A DNA stretch of 64,000 bases. It comes from Flavobacterium nackdongense. Lineage in GTDB: Bacteria > Bacteroidota > Bacteroidia > Flavobacteriales > Flavobacteriaceae. The DNA lies in assembly GCF_004355225.1 (NCBI RefSeq), contig NZ_CP037933.1, positions 4,092,001 through 4,156,000 on the forward strand, written 5' to 3'. The notes under the pieces are model-generated. The model was not told where the DNA came from. It was given only the letters and a program-made list of their open reading frames with translations, and did not search any database. The position numbers and the translations under genes were made by a program. Positions 38,293-47,787 of the stretch are shown here, one piece after another (position 1 is the stretch's first letter; every line of letters begins with the position of its first letter).

Positions 38293-39915
38293 ATGAAAAA
38301 GACGTGTACTTATTTATTTTGCTTGATTGTAGCAGTTACTTTTGGTCAAAACAGTAGTCCAGAAACTTATAAAAACCCTGTGCTTAGCGGGTTTTATCCC
38401 GATCCCTCAATATGCAGGGTAGGAGATGATTATTATATGGTCAATTCAAGTTTTGAATGGTTTCCAGGTATGCCAATTCACCACAGCAAGGATTTGGTGA
38501 ATTGGGAGTTAATTGGCTATGGAATTACAAGACCAGAACAGGTTCCGTTACCCAAAGGCTTAAAGGATTCAAGGGGAATTTATGCTGTTACTATTCGCCA
38601 TCATGATGGAGTGTTTTATTTGATTACCACTTGTGTCAATTGCGAGGGGAATTTTTATGTTACTGCTACAAATCCTGCAGGACCTTGGTCAAATCCAGTT
38701 TGGTTGAATTCAAACGGTATTGATCCCTCTCTTTTTTGGGACGAGGACGGAAAATGCTATTACACAGGTCATGGCAATATTTCAGGTGTAAATGATTGGC
38801 CAGATAAAAATGGGGCTTGGATCCAAGAGTTAGACACAAAACAAGGGAAATTAATTGGCCCCAAAAAACAATTAACACACGGTTACGCTAAAAATGCGCG
38901 TTGGACTGAAGGACCACATCTTTATAAAAAAGATGGTAAATATTTGTTATTAGTAGCTGAAGGAGGTACGGGATTTCATCATTCAGTAACCCTACATCAC
39001 AGTGATTCTGTTTGGGGACCTTATATTCCGTATCACTCTAATCCTGTAATGTCTCACCGACAATTAGGACAAGATTTCCCGGTTCATTCTGTTGGACATG
39101 CTGATTTAATACAAACACAAAATAATGAATGGTGGTCGGTGATGTTAGGAAAAAGAAAGAAAGAAAACTTTTCGTTATTGGCAAGAGAAACTTTTTTGAC
39201 ACCTGTAAAATTTGAAAATGAAGAAGGTTATCCTATTCCGGTTTTCAATCCTGGAGTTGGCCATTTATTAATGGAACAAAAAAGACCTAATTTACCTTGG
39301 ACTCCATTCAAAAAAGTGGCTGCTAGAGATGAGTTTGACTCCAAAGATTTAGCTTTAGAATGGAATTTTTTGAGAACTCCGTACACAAAATGGTATGCTA
39401 TCGAAAAAGGTGCTTTAAAGATGAATTTGAGACCTGAAATAATGGATAGTTTGGTCAATCCTTCTTTGATTGTCCGCCGAATCCAACATCACAAATTTGA
39501 AGCTTCGACACATCTTGAATTTGAAGCTAAAAATGCAAAAGAGCAAGCAGGAATAGCTGTGTATCGCAATAGCACCAACCATATTCAGCTAGTAAAGGAG
39601 AAAAATGATTTGGTCTTGTTTGCAACTAAAAAAGGAAAAAGGCAAGAAATGGCTAGAGTACCTTTCAAAGGGAAAGAAGTATTTCTAAAAATCGAGGGAG
39701 ATAATATTCGTTCCACTTTTAGTTACGGAACATCTGAAAGCAACTATAAAACAATTGGGGGTATTCAGGATTTAAGTATTGTTTCGGATGAGGTTGCTGG
39801 AGGTTTTAGCGGTCCTTATGTAGGGATGTATGCCACAAGTAATGGAGAAAAGACAAAGAGTATTGCTAGTTTTGATTGGTTTGAATATAAAAATGTAGAC
39901 AAAGAAAATGAATAA
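38293..39915 (+). CDS. GH43 beta-xylosidase/alpha-L-arabinofuranosidase with C-terminal beta-sandwich, secreted
   Basis: 540 residues with signal peptide (ending in VTFGQ). Five-bladed propeller with base D37 in YPDPSIC, modulator D144 in GIDPSLFW and acid E206 in WTEGPHLYK. A C-terminal sandwich (about residues 330-540, DEFDSKDLALEWNFLRTPY onward) is the domain usual in two-domain GH43 xylosidases and arabinofuranosidases. Its stop codon overlaps the start of the DUF1593 gene by 8 nt, so the two are translationally coupled. It probably removes terminal L-arabinose or xylose. Confidence 0.92.
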   Translation: MKKTCTYLFCLIVAVTFGQNSSPETYKNPVLSGFYPDPSICRVGDDYYMVNSSFEWFPGMPIHHSKDLVNWELIGYGITRPEQVPLPKGLKDSRGIYAVTIRHHDGVFYLITTCVNCEGNFYVTATNPAGPWSNPVWLNSNGIDPSLFWDEDGKCYYTGHGNISGVNDWPDKNGAWIQELDTKQGKLIGPKKQLTHGYAKNARWTEGPHLYKKDGKYLLLVAEGGTGFHHSVTLHHSDSVWGPYIPYHSNPVMSHRQLGQDFPVHSVGHADLIQTQNNEWWSVMLGKRKKENFSLLARETFLTPVKFENEEGYPIPVFNPGVGHLLMEQKRPNLPWTPFKKVAARDEFDSKDLALEWNFLRTPYTKWYAIEKGALKMNLRPEIMDSLVNPSLIVRRIQHHKFEASTHLEFEAKNAKEQAGIAVYRNSTNHIQLVKEKNDLVLFATKKGKRQEMARVPFKGKEVFLKIEGDNIRSTFSYGTSESNYKTIGGIQDLSIVSDEVAGGFSGPYVGMYATSNGEKTKSIASFDWFEYKNVDKENE

Positions 39916-40927
39916 CACAATAAAAGCATTTTTTTTAGGACTTTTATTCATAAATGCAAGTGTTGTAGCGCAAAAACCAAAAGTTTGGATTTATACTGAT
40001 ATGTCTGATAATACCATTCCAGGGAAAAATCACATGAAAACAGTAAACGATCCTGATGATATATCCGCAATGGCAGGATATTTACTAATGGCTAATATGT
40101 TTGATACTAAAGGGATTGTTGTAACAAGTACTCATAGATCGGAACATAAAAACTCCGGAAATCAAGCGGATTGGGCCAATGATTTTTTTGGCAAAGCATA
40201 CAAAAAGGATGTTCTTAATTTGAATATAAATATAGGAGGTTATCCTAAGAATATTGAGTTTATACAATCCTGTATCAAGGAGTCTGCCGAAAAATACAAT
40301 TCAAACACAGCGTACAAATCGCTTGAAAATTACAAAACTGTTGCCTTGTTGAAGGATGAAGTTGAAAAGAGTAATGAAATTATCAATGTGTTGTGTTGGG
40401 GGTCTTTAACAGAGCCAGCCATTTTGGTAAATTACTGTATAGAGAACAAAAGATTCGATTTACTGAAAAAATTACGTTTTATAGCACATTGGACTAACTC
40501 TTCTTTGCATCAAGGAACTCCAGAAGATCCAGCAAAAGTGGCTAATTGTAATGAAGATAGGGCGGCCTGCGAATTTTTAAAAGCACAGGCGTTAAAAGGT
40601 GACATAACCTATTTTGAGTGTGGAGCTATTGGGCAGCATGGCATCGTATCAGGTAGTCCGAAAGGGGTGGATTATTATAATCAATTTAAAAAAAGTAACC
40701 TCGGAAAAATATTTGCAGAAGGCAAGTTTGTTCAAGATGCTGTAGATCATTCTGATGCTGCAACTTATTGGGTTTTATTAGGGAATTATGGCGTTAGTTT
40801 GAAGGAAATAGTTAGTAATAGCAACAATTCTCCTGAAGTAGAAAAGAAAAATGAAGAGCGGTTCTCGCAATTCTCAAAAAAAATTCACGATGAATTATTA
40901 CGTCGATCTAAAGCTGCTGAAAACTAG
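39908..40927 (+). CDS. Secreted DUF1593 (nucleoside-hydrolase-like) protein, copy 1
   Basis: 339 residues, signal peptide ending in VVAQ. The mature start PKVWIYTDMSDNT and NDPDDISAM carry the Asp cluster typical of DUF1593/nucleoside-hydrolase folds; CWGSLTEPAILV, RFIAHWTNS and VDHSDAATYW are shared with copy 2 at 43396. By eye about 70% of residues are identical between the copies. DUF1593 proteins are frequent in Bacteroidota polysaccharide loci and presumably hydrolyse a glycosidic bond, but I know of no assigned substrate. Overlap with the GH43 gene implies joint action. Confidence 0.82.
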   Translation: MNNTIKAFFLGLLFINASVVAQKPKVWIYTDMSDNTIPGKNHMKTVNDPDDISAMAGYLLMANMFDTKGIVVTSTHRSEHKNSGNQADWANDFFGKAYKKDVLNLNINIGGYPKNIEFIQSCIKESAEKYNSNTAYKSLENYKTVALLKDEVEKSNEIINVLCWGSLTEPAILVNYCIENKRFDLLKKLRFIAHWTNSSLHQGTPEDPAKVANCNEDRAACEFLKAQALKGDITYFECGAIGQHGIVSGSPKGVDYYNQFKKSNLGKIFAEGKFVQDAVDHSDAATYWVLLGNYGVSLKEIVSNSNNSPEVEKKNEERFSQFSKKIHDELLRRSKAAEN

Positions 40928-40945
40928 ACTTTATTTTATTAATGA

Positions 40946-41126
40946 AACCCGTTGGGTGTAATTATTTCAGTACGTCAGTTCGATTTTTTGTGTAGAGAAA
41001 CGGAACAAAAAATGTATCGAGAACCGTTTTTAATGATAATTTTTCTGGTCTCGATACAATTTTCTGTCGAAAATCACTCGAAGTGACGAAAAATTATCAC
41101 CAAAAACTAATTACACCCAACGGGTT
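40946..41126. repeat. Inverted-repeat element, perfect 19-nt arms, with inner hairpin
   Basis: AACCCGTTGGGTGTAATTA (40946-40964) and its exact reverse complement (41108-41126) bound the element. Inside, TGTATCGAGAACC (41013-41025) and GGTCTCGATACA (41047-41058) form a second imperfect inverted repeat, next to TCGAAAATCACTCGAAGTGACG. It occupies almost the whole 239-nt gap between the DUF1593 and GH36-like genes and carries no coding frame. Confidence 0.85.
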
Positions 41127-41166
41127 AATGAAGTATTTATTTAATAAAAAAAATTAACTTATAAAT

Positions 41167-43299
41167 ATGCAAATTACCTTTAAAACAATACTCATATTGC
41201 TATTGATGGCTTGTAGTATTGACTGTCACAGCCAAACAAATCAAACTAAAATAAAAAACAACATTTTTGACGCCAGTTCAATATCACAAAACAGTATTGA
41301 AATTTTAAACGGATTTTCGGCAACACCGAACAAGGGTGTGCTAAACACGTATACTGTAATTCTACCGGAGTACGAATCGGTTGTGTATATTAGTACTATC
41401 GGACGCGATAAAATATTGGACGGAATGAACCGTGTTTTCTCTTGGGCAGCCAAGGATTTAAAAACCATTGTGAGTCAAGATTTCAAACCAGATTCTAAAG
41501 CGGGTGGAGACCCGTCTCGTAATGGTTTACTTGCATTGTTTAAGCTTAAAAACAACGAATACTTGTTGTTACAAGGCGTTGCCAGTCCTAAGGCTATGTC
41601 GTACCTTGTGATTGCTGACGACGGAAAATTAAGTATCGATTTGGCGACGTTTGGTGTAGACACTGTTTCAGGTGATATCCCCCTGATTACATATGCTCGT
41701 GGCGCAAATGTGTACGAAGTATTTCAACAGGCGTGGAAAAACGCTATCAACACCAAAGCGCTTAAGGGTCGTACAGCTATGCGTCACGAAAAAGAATATC
41801 CCGAAATATTCAAATACCTTGGATGGTGTAGTTGGGAACAATACCGCACTAAAGTTACAAGCGACCTGATGGTAGATGCCATGCAAAAAATTGAAAAAAG
41901 CCCATTGCCCATTCGTTGGGTGTTGATTGATAATGGGCACGAACATACTTATAAATCTGCAGAAGGTATGAATAGTAGCCGCTTGCTCTCGTTTAAAGCC
42001 AATCCAGAGACTTTTCCACAAGGCTTTAAACCTATGATGGAGGCAAAAACATCTAAAATTAAATGGACAGGAATATGGCACACTATGAATGCTCACTGGC
42101 AAGGATTTCACCCAGAACATGAAGTACGGGAATTAGATCCTTATATGGTGAAAATTAGTAAAAATGGGGGCTTAGATGTTCTGATGCCTAAAGGAGATTC
42201 GGTTTCCTCTAAAATGTTTTATAATACATTAATTGGTTCGGCTAAAAAGGAGGGCTTCGATTTTGTGAAAATTGATAACCAGAACCGACAATTGGCCTTT
42301 TACCAAGGCATGTCTAATCCAGTAGAAATCGTATCGCAACATGCACAATCGCTTGAATGTGCTGCATTAGAACTTTCAGATGGGCTAATGAATTGTTTTT
42401 GCCTTGATTTATTAAGTCTGATGAATACCAAATACAGTGCTACTTCGAGAGTTAGTGTTGACTATTTATTGAATAATGAAGCAAAAGCAAAATCACACCT
42501 TTTACAGTCTTATCAAAACACACTTTGGATGGGACAAGCCGTTTGGCCTGATCACGATATGTTCCACTCAAGCGACAAGTTTTGCGGACGAATGATGGCG
42601 GTAAGTAAAGCCATGTCTGGTGCACCAATTTATCTGTCTGATGCCCCAGTCGATTTTCAAGACAAGTTAGTATTGCCATTATGTTATTCCGATGGAGAAT
42701 TGTTACGCCCCTTAGCTCCAGCCATTCCATTACCTGAATCAGTGATGTTGTCGGCTTTAACAAGTCCGCAGGCATATCGTGTAGTAGCACCCTTACAGCA
42801 TGGCGCTGCTGCATTCGTAGCTTACAATCTGATGCATCCCTCACCAACAGGAAATGTAACAAGCGCTTTTACGACAAAAGATTACGAAGCAGCTGGCGAA
42901 TTTATTCAACCTAAAGCTGAATCTTGGAAAGCACCTAAAGAAGGATTAGTCTACTACGATTGGTACGAGCAAAAAGGAGGAAAATTAGAAAACGAATACA
43001 AGTTTGACTTAATCGGTTTTTCAGATAAACTGATTCAATTATCACCTATAAAAAAGGGTTGGTCAGTTATTGGAAACTCAAATAAATATTTATCAGCAAA
43101 TGCTATTAAATCGATAGAATACTCTAATAAAAAATTGAAAATTGTGATGATAGAATCAGGTGAACTGGTGGTTTATAACCCATCTCCGATAAGCTGCTCC
43201 GTGGCCCAAAAAATCGATTACCTAGGTAACGGTTTATGGAAGCTCTATTTGCCTGAGGCTCAGAAAAACTTTGAGGTTCTTATAACAGTAAAAAACTAG
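41167..43299 (+). CDS. GH36-family (raffinose-synthase/Sip1-like) glycosidase, secreted
   Basis: 710 residues with signal peptide (MQITFKTILILLLMACSIDC...HSQ; the Cys in it is a weak lipobox candidate). After an N-terminal beta-sandwich (to about residue 205) the barrel opens with YLGWCSWEQY. The nucleophile is Asp in FVKIDNQN (D370) and the acid/base Asp is in RVSVDYLL (D432), as in the seed-imbibition/raffinose-synthase branch of GH36, which contains alpha-galactosidases. A C-terminal sandwich ends the protein. It stands between two DUF1593 paralogues and has somewhat higher GC than its neighbours. Alpha-galactosidase or a related retaining activity is likely. Confidence 0.85.
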   Translation: MQITFKTILILLLMACSIDCHSQTNQTKIKNNIFDASSISQNSIEILNGFSATPNKGVLNTYTVILPEYESVVYISTIGRDKILDGMNRVFSWAAKDLKTIVSQDFKPDSKAGGDPSRNGLLALFKLKNNEYLLLQGVASPKAMSYLVIADDGKLSIDLATFGVDTVSGDIPLITYARGANVYEVFQQAWKNAINTKALKGRTAMRHEKEYPEIFKYLGWCSWEQYRTKVTSDLMVDAMQKIEKSPLPIRWVLIDNGHEHTYKSAEGMNSSRLLSFKANPETFPQGFKPMMEAKTSKIKWTGIWHTMNAHWQGFHPEHEVRELDPYMVKISKNGGLDVLMPKGDSVSSKMFYNTLIGSAKKEGFDFVKIDNQNRQLAFYQGMSNPVEIVSQHAQSLECAALELSDGLMNCFCLDLLSLMNTKYSATSRVSVDYLLNNEAKAKSHLLQSYQNTLWMGQAVWPDHDMFHSSDKFCGRMMAVSKAMSGAPIYLSDAPVDFQDKLVLPLCYSDGELLRPLAPAIPLPESVMLSALTSPQAYRVVAPLQHGAAAFVAYNLMHPSPTGNVTSAFTTKDYEAAGEFIQPKAESWKAPKEGLVYYDWYEQKGGKLENEYKFDLIGFSDKLIQLSPIKKGWSVIGNSNKYLSANAIKSIEYSNKKLKIVMIESGELVVYNPSPISCSVAQKIDYLGNGLWKLYLPEAQKNFEVLITVKN

Positions 43300-43395
43300 T
43301 CATTACAAAAAGGGAATAAAGAAATGTATAATTTTCTTGATTATTTTAACAAGTGATGATTGCGCTCAAAAAGATAAAAAATATTTAAGTAATTA

Positions 43396-44406
43396 ATGAT
43401 GAAAAAAATAGTATTAGTGTTGGTTTTTATGACTTCTCTTATGCAAGCCCAAAAGCCAAAAGTTTGGATCTACTCTGACATGTCTGATAACACTTTGAAG
43501 GGAAAAGATCACGGAACCGTAAATGATCCTGATGATGTATCTGCAATGGCGGGTTATTTACTTATGGCCAATATGTTTGATACGAAAGGGATAGTAATTG
43601 CGAGTACTCACAGGAGCGAACACAAAACTTCAGGAAATCAAGCTGATTGGGCGAATGCTTTTTTTGGAGAAGCGTATAAGAAAGATGTTATTCATTTGAA
43701 TAAGAATATTGGCGGTTTTCCAAGTACGATTGATTTTGTACAATCTTGTATAAAAGTATCTGCTGAAAAGTACGATCCAACCAAAAATTATAATAGTCTT
43801 AAAAATTACAATACAGTTGAATTATTGTTGAAAGAAGCTGAAAAAAGTAACGAAATTATTAATGTGTTGTGCTGGGGATCGCTAACTGAACCTGCGATAT
43901 TAGTCAATTATTGTTTGGCAAATAATAAAAAGGATATTTTAAATAAAATTCGATTTATAGCCCACTGGACCAACTCACCTTTACATCAAGGATCAATCGA
44001 ACAGCCTTGGAAAGTTGCTAATTGTAATGAAGATCGAGCTGCCTGTGAGTATTTAAAAGAAAAAGCATTAAACGGTTTTATTACCTATTATGAATGTGGA
44101 GCGATTGGTCAACACGGCATTGTTTCTGGAAGTCCAAAAGGGGTGGAATATTTTGATCAATTTAAAAAAAGTAATCTAGGAAAAATATTTGCCGAAGGAA
44201 AATTTGCCCATAATTCAGTAGATCATTCAGATGCTGCAACGTATTGGGTTTTATTAGGAGATTGGGGAGTTGGTTTGAAAGATATAACTAGTAATGGAAC
44301 CAATTTATTGGAGATGGAACAAAAAAATGAAAATCAATTTAAGTTGTATTCAACAAATATTCATAATGAGTTGTTGAGACGATCAAATGCAGCAGTTTCA
44401 AAATAA
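43396..44406 (+). CDS. Secreted DUF1593 (nucleoside-hydrolase-like) protein, copy 2
   Basis: 336 residues with signal peptide (ending in MQAQ). It has the same motifs as copy 1 at 39908 (WIYSDMSDNT, NDPDDVSAM, GSLTEPAILVNYC, VDHSDAATYW) and differs mainly at the termini. The two copies flank the GH36-like gene, which suggests local duplication followed by insertion, or a duplicated block that lost a gene. A clear terminator follows, so this gene ends the transcription unit. Confidence 0.82.
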   Translation: MMKKIVLVLVFMTSLMQAQKPKVWIYSDMSDNTLKGKDHGTVNDPDDVSAMAGYLLMANMFDTKGIVIASTHRSEHKTSGNQADWANAFFGEAYKKDVIHLNKNIGGFPSTIDFVQSCIKVSAEKYDPTKNYNSLKNYNTVELLLKEAEKSNEIINVLCWGSLTEPAILVNYCLANNKKDILNKIRFIAHWTNSPLHQGSIEQPWKVANCNEDRAACEYLKEKALNGFITYYECGAIGQHGIVSGSPKGVEYFDQFKKSNLGKIFAEGKFAHNSVDHSDAATYWVLLGDWGVGLKDITSNGTNLLEMEQKNENQFKLYSTNIHNELLRRSNAAVSK

Positions 44407-44426
44407 TATTAATCTATAATATGATT

Positions 44427-44456
44427 AAAAGGCTCTATTATAGGGCCTTTTTTTTA
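44427..44456 (+). terminator. Intrinsic terminator after DUF1593 copy 2
   Basis: AAAGGCTCTA pairs with TAGGGCCTTT around a short TTA loop and is followed by eight T. It separates the GH36/DUF1593 unit from the gene at 44606. Confidence 0.85.
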
Positions 44457-44605
44457 TTTTTTTATTTAATGTAAATATTTACTTTTTTTAGTCTGTTTTT
44501 CTTCAAAAAGCGAAAATATAAAACAATTGCGCTAAAAAAAGGACTAAAAAAGAAAACGATTTCTTTGCAAGAATTGGATATTTGAATGATAAATTCTTGT
44601 AAATT

Positions 44606-47326
44606 ATGAAAAAAACACTCCTCTTATTAAAAGTTATTATTTTTTTTATTTACTGTACTATCTCAGCTCAGAATCTTGTTCTAAATAATGATTTTGAAAC
44701 TAATGGGGGCAGTTTAGACAATTGGCAATACACTTCAGGCACAACTTTAACTGCTAGCGGTGGTGATAGCTATGCTACTATAGCAGGTGAAAATGGAGTG
44801 CTTTATCAAAAGATCACGAATATCACTCCAGGCTTACCTTACCAATGTACAATGAATTTCAAAAGTTTAGTCTTAAAACAAACTACAGGTTTTGGTTTTG
44901 CTATCGAAAAAGGGACTCCACTGAGTATACCAATGTTTACAATTGGAGCAACGAATTTACGTGATTTTTGTAATAACAATAGTGGTTTATGGACTCAATT
45001 GGATACTGCTACAGGCACTACAGAATCCAATGGTAGTATTAGCTATAAATATAGTGTCACTATTCCTGCCGGTGCCACTGCGATTTATATTTGTATTGGT
45101 ACCAAAGGCGCAACTGCAAAATTAGAACTCAATACTGTTTCCTTTCAGCAAGATTCCAATACCAAAGAAGTGACTTTTTTGATTCAGAATACTTCAGGGA
45201 ATCCTATTACAGGAGCTACAGTTGCAATTGAGGGTTTCCCAGCTCCTCTTTATACTGATGCCACAGGACAAGTTAAAGCGGTACTTTCGGTAGGTACTAA
45301 TTACACTTATACGGTTCAGAAAGATTATTATCAAATAAAGACTGCAATACTAGCAGTAATAGCAAGTACTGCTACCGTGCCAGTAACATTGTCTGATTTG
45401 GTCGAAGTAAAAGATGTTCAAACTCGAATATCTCAATATGGAGATAATGTAACACCTTATCCTATATATGGGCACTTTTGGAATAGTGGATTGAATTTTA
45501 CTCCAACAATGAATCAAAAAATTGTCAACAATTTTGATTATATCATTGGCGGGGGTGATGTTTCGGGTATTAAAAATTCAAGTTTAAATGTAAATACGCT
45601 GAAAGCGATTGATGATAAATTTCAGGTGATCAATTATCAAGGTGGCTGGAGCCAAAAGGCTTCAAGTCTAACCAATCAAGAAATGAATCTTTTGTACTAC
45701 AGAGTTGGTACATTGAATACTGCAATATCAGCAGCAACAACTTCTATAGTAATCAATGCCCCTTCTGATAATAAAGGAAAGGGGTTAGTGGCAAGCGAAG
45801 CCAATAATTTCACAACTTGGATACGTATTGGCGGTGAATTAATGAAACTTACTTTTGTATCTAGCAAAACTATTTATCCTATAACGGTAACTGTTGAGAG
45901 AGGTTTAGCAGGAACTACAGCAGTAGATCACGCAGTTAACGCAACAGTAACTGCACCATTATATACTACAATTCCAGTTGAAGGAGGGAATAATAGTAAT
46001 TTATCTTATTTCGACCCCGTTTTCGGTCCTCGTTTAAATAGAATGAAAAAAAGTGCAATTGATAATGCGCTTTTGTATAATCAAGACGGTATTTGGATTG
46101 ATATTCTTGTGGGGTTATTAGATGCCAAAAGCATGGTTGGTGGGACTTACACCCTTTGGAATCATGATAAAGAGCAGGTTTTTAGTTCAATAGATATTAA
46201 TTTGAAAACTAAAGACGCTATGAAGGATATCTATAACGGTTTCTATGCCCGTTTGGGTTATTATCCCGTAATATATGGCAACAATGTGCTTTATGATCAA
46301 AGTTACACCACAAGCAGCAGAGGGTATATAATGGAAAAAACAACGGAACATCCTCGAGGTTTAGATGGTTTTTGCCATGAAAATAGTTGGGGCCACATGA
46401 GTGATGATTCGGGAGCAATTGATAATGATGGTAATCCCGTATCTACAACAGATATATTTAGAGTTCTTAGTAAATACAATAATGGTCGCTTCTTGGAGTG
46501 GTATATGGGAAACACTTGGATTAATAACTGTAAAGCAATTGCTTTGTTAGCACAACGAGAGTTGCCTAATCAGCCGATGACTATTAATGCAGGTTTCAAA
46601 AACCAATGGTTTGCTTATGATTTAACAAATCAGCAACGTTATGATTTTAATAAATACTCATACGCCTCTTACTTATTGAGCGTACATGTTAATAGTCAAA
46701 ATAAGATTTCGTCCAGAATGGGAATTTCGCCTATGACTGTTGATGTCTCTGGGAATATAGATGTTACTGTTGAACCATTTTTCACCTATGATATTGGTGT
46801 TCCAACACAAACCAATACTTATACCAACTTCACAAATTATCGAGTAGGTTCTCAAAATTTGTACGCAAGAAAGTTTAGCAAAGGATTGGTACTTGTTAAT
46901 CCTTTTAGTTCCAATATGACTCAAACTGTTTTAATTTCAGATATCACTGGAAGCACGACAGAAGTTTATCTCGATCCAGAAAACAGCAATCAAGTCGTGA
47001 CTGCAGTTCAATTAAATTCGAGAGAGAGTAAATTACTTTTGAAAGCAACCTCTTTATCTACTGTTGAAAATTTAGTGAATCCAAAAGTTGTGCTCTATCC
47101 AAATCCAGCTACTGAGGTATTAAGTTTGAAATTTAGCGAGAATATAAATCCATTTTCTGAAAGCGAAACTATTGAGGTCTACAATCTAAATGGGGCGTTG
47201 GTTCAGAAAACCCAAAATAGAATGCTAAACAATACTGTTCATTTGAATATTTCAAGTTTAGAATCGGGCACTTATCTTATAAAGGTGAAGGGGGTAAAAG
47301 AGGTTTTGAAGTTTATAAAAATTTAA
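44606..47326 (+). CDS. Large T9SS-exported multidomain protein, probable novel glycoside hydrolase
   Basis: 906 residues. Signal peptide (to about 22); CBM4/9-like jelly-roll (about 23-185, from LVLNNDFETNGGSLDNW); carboxypeptidase-regulatory-like beta-domain (about 186-270, NPITGATVAIEG); a large central region (about 275-745) with barrel-like elements such as YIIGGGDV, DGIWIDILVG (494-503) and PVIYGNNV, interrupted by a beta-rich insertion at about 365-450 (VERGLAGTTAVDHA); a C-terminal sandwich (about 750-820, GLVLVNPFSSN); and a T9SS type A sorting domain (828-906, VVLYPNPATEV). I do not recognise the central region as a numbered GH family; its GHL-like layout suggests a TIM-barrel hydrolase. 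It lies just upstream of the SusC/SusD operon, as surface endo-enzymes often do. Confidence 0.7.
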   Translation: MKKTLLLLKVIIFFIYCTISAQNLVLNNDFETNGGSLDNWQYTSGTTLTASGGDSYATIAGENGVLYQKITNITPGLPYQCTMNFKSLVLKQTTGFGFAIEKGTPLSIPMFTIGATNLRDFCNNNSGLWTQLDTATGTTESNGSISYKYSVTIPAGATAIYICIGTKGATAKLELNTVSFQQDSNTKEVTFLIQNTSGNPITGATVAIEGFPAPLYTDATGQVKAVLSVGTNYTYTVQKDYYQIKTAILAVIASTATVPVTLSDLVEVKDVQTRISQYGDNVTPYPIYGHFWNSGLNFTPTMNQKIVNNFDYIIGGGDVSGIKNSSLNVNTLKAIDDKFQVINYQGGWSQKASSLTNQEMNLLYYRVGTLNTAISAATTSIVINAPSDNKGKGLVASEANNFTTWIRIGGELMKLTFVSSKTIYPITVTVERGLAGTTAVDHAVNATVTAPLYTTIPVEGGNNSNLSYFDPVFGPRLNRMKKSAIDNALLYNQDGIWIDILVGLLDAKSMVGGTYTLWNHDKEQVFSSIDINLKTKDAMKDIYNGFYARLGYYPVIYGNNVLYDQSYTTSSRGYIMEKTTEHPRGLDGFCHENSWGHMSDDSGAIDNDGNPVSTTDIFRVLSKYNNGRFLEWYMGNTWINNCKAIALLAQRELPNQPMTINAGFKNQWFAYDLTNQQRYDFNKYSYASYLLSVHVNSQNKISSRMGISPMTVDVSGNIDVTVEPFFTYDIGVPTQTNTYTNFTNYRVGSQNLYARKFSKGLVLVNPFSSNMTQTVLISDITGSTTEVYLDPENSNQVVTAVQLNSRESKLLLKATSLSTVENLVNPKVVLYPNPATEVLSLKFSENINPFSESETIEVYNLNGALVQKTQNRMLNNTVHLNISSLESGTYLIKVKGVKEVLKFIKI

Positions 47327-47787
47327 GTTTTCAAATGAACATTTGTTAATTTTTTTATTGTCAATTTAACAGTTTCATTTGAGTCCCCGTACTATCGTAT
47401 TTTATTGTAATTATTTGATAATTAAATAATTGAAGGTTTTCTTTTTTTTGTCGATTTAGCACTTTCATTTATATAAAACGATTTCGCTAAAAGAATGTAT
47501 GAAAAGGAAAAGGGTTTTAAGATATAATTATGAATTTTGAATTGTATTGTTGAATCGATAGGTGTCTTTGATAATGAGTGAATCAAATAGTAATTAAGGA
47601 AGCCAATCTTGCATCTATTAAAAAAAATTAAAAACAATATTTTTTAAAATCTTATAACATTAAACTAACTAATTTATTAATATTAACCAACCAAAATTTT
47701 ATGAAGAAAAAATGAAATTAAAAAACTACCAAACAAAACAAAAACTATTAATCAAATTTTGTATAAACAAAATAAATTTAATTAAAG
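47327..47787 (+). other. 461-nt leader/intergenic region before the SusC/SusD operon
   Basis: Very AT-rich. A weak hairpin (CAAAT-gaac-ATTTG, 47332-47345, then a T run at 47351-47356) may terminate the preceding gene. No exact TAnnTTTG box is seen. A 27-codon frame (47712-47795) overlaps the SusC start, but its composition is that of random AT-rich DNA. A long untranslated leader is likely. Confidence 0.5.

Noticed and set aside
33310..41166. CRISPR array or insertion sequence suggested by the repeated 17-nt core
   Set aside because: Only three copies, two of them inverted arms, with irregular spacing and no transposase, integrase or cas genes.
41668..42862. Long antisense frames (136-150 codons) opposite the GH36-like gene
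   Set aside because: They lie entirely within a well-supported gene with clear catalytic motifs, and their translations show no recognisable domain. They reflect its codon composition.
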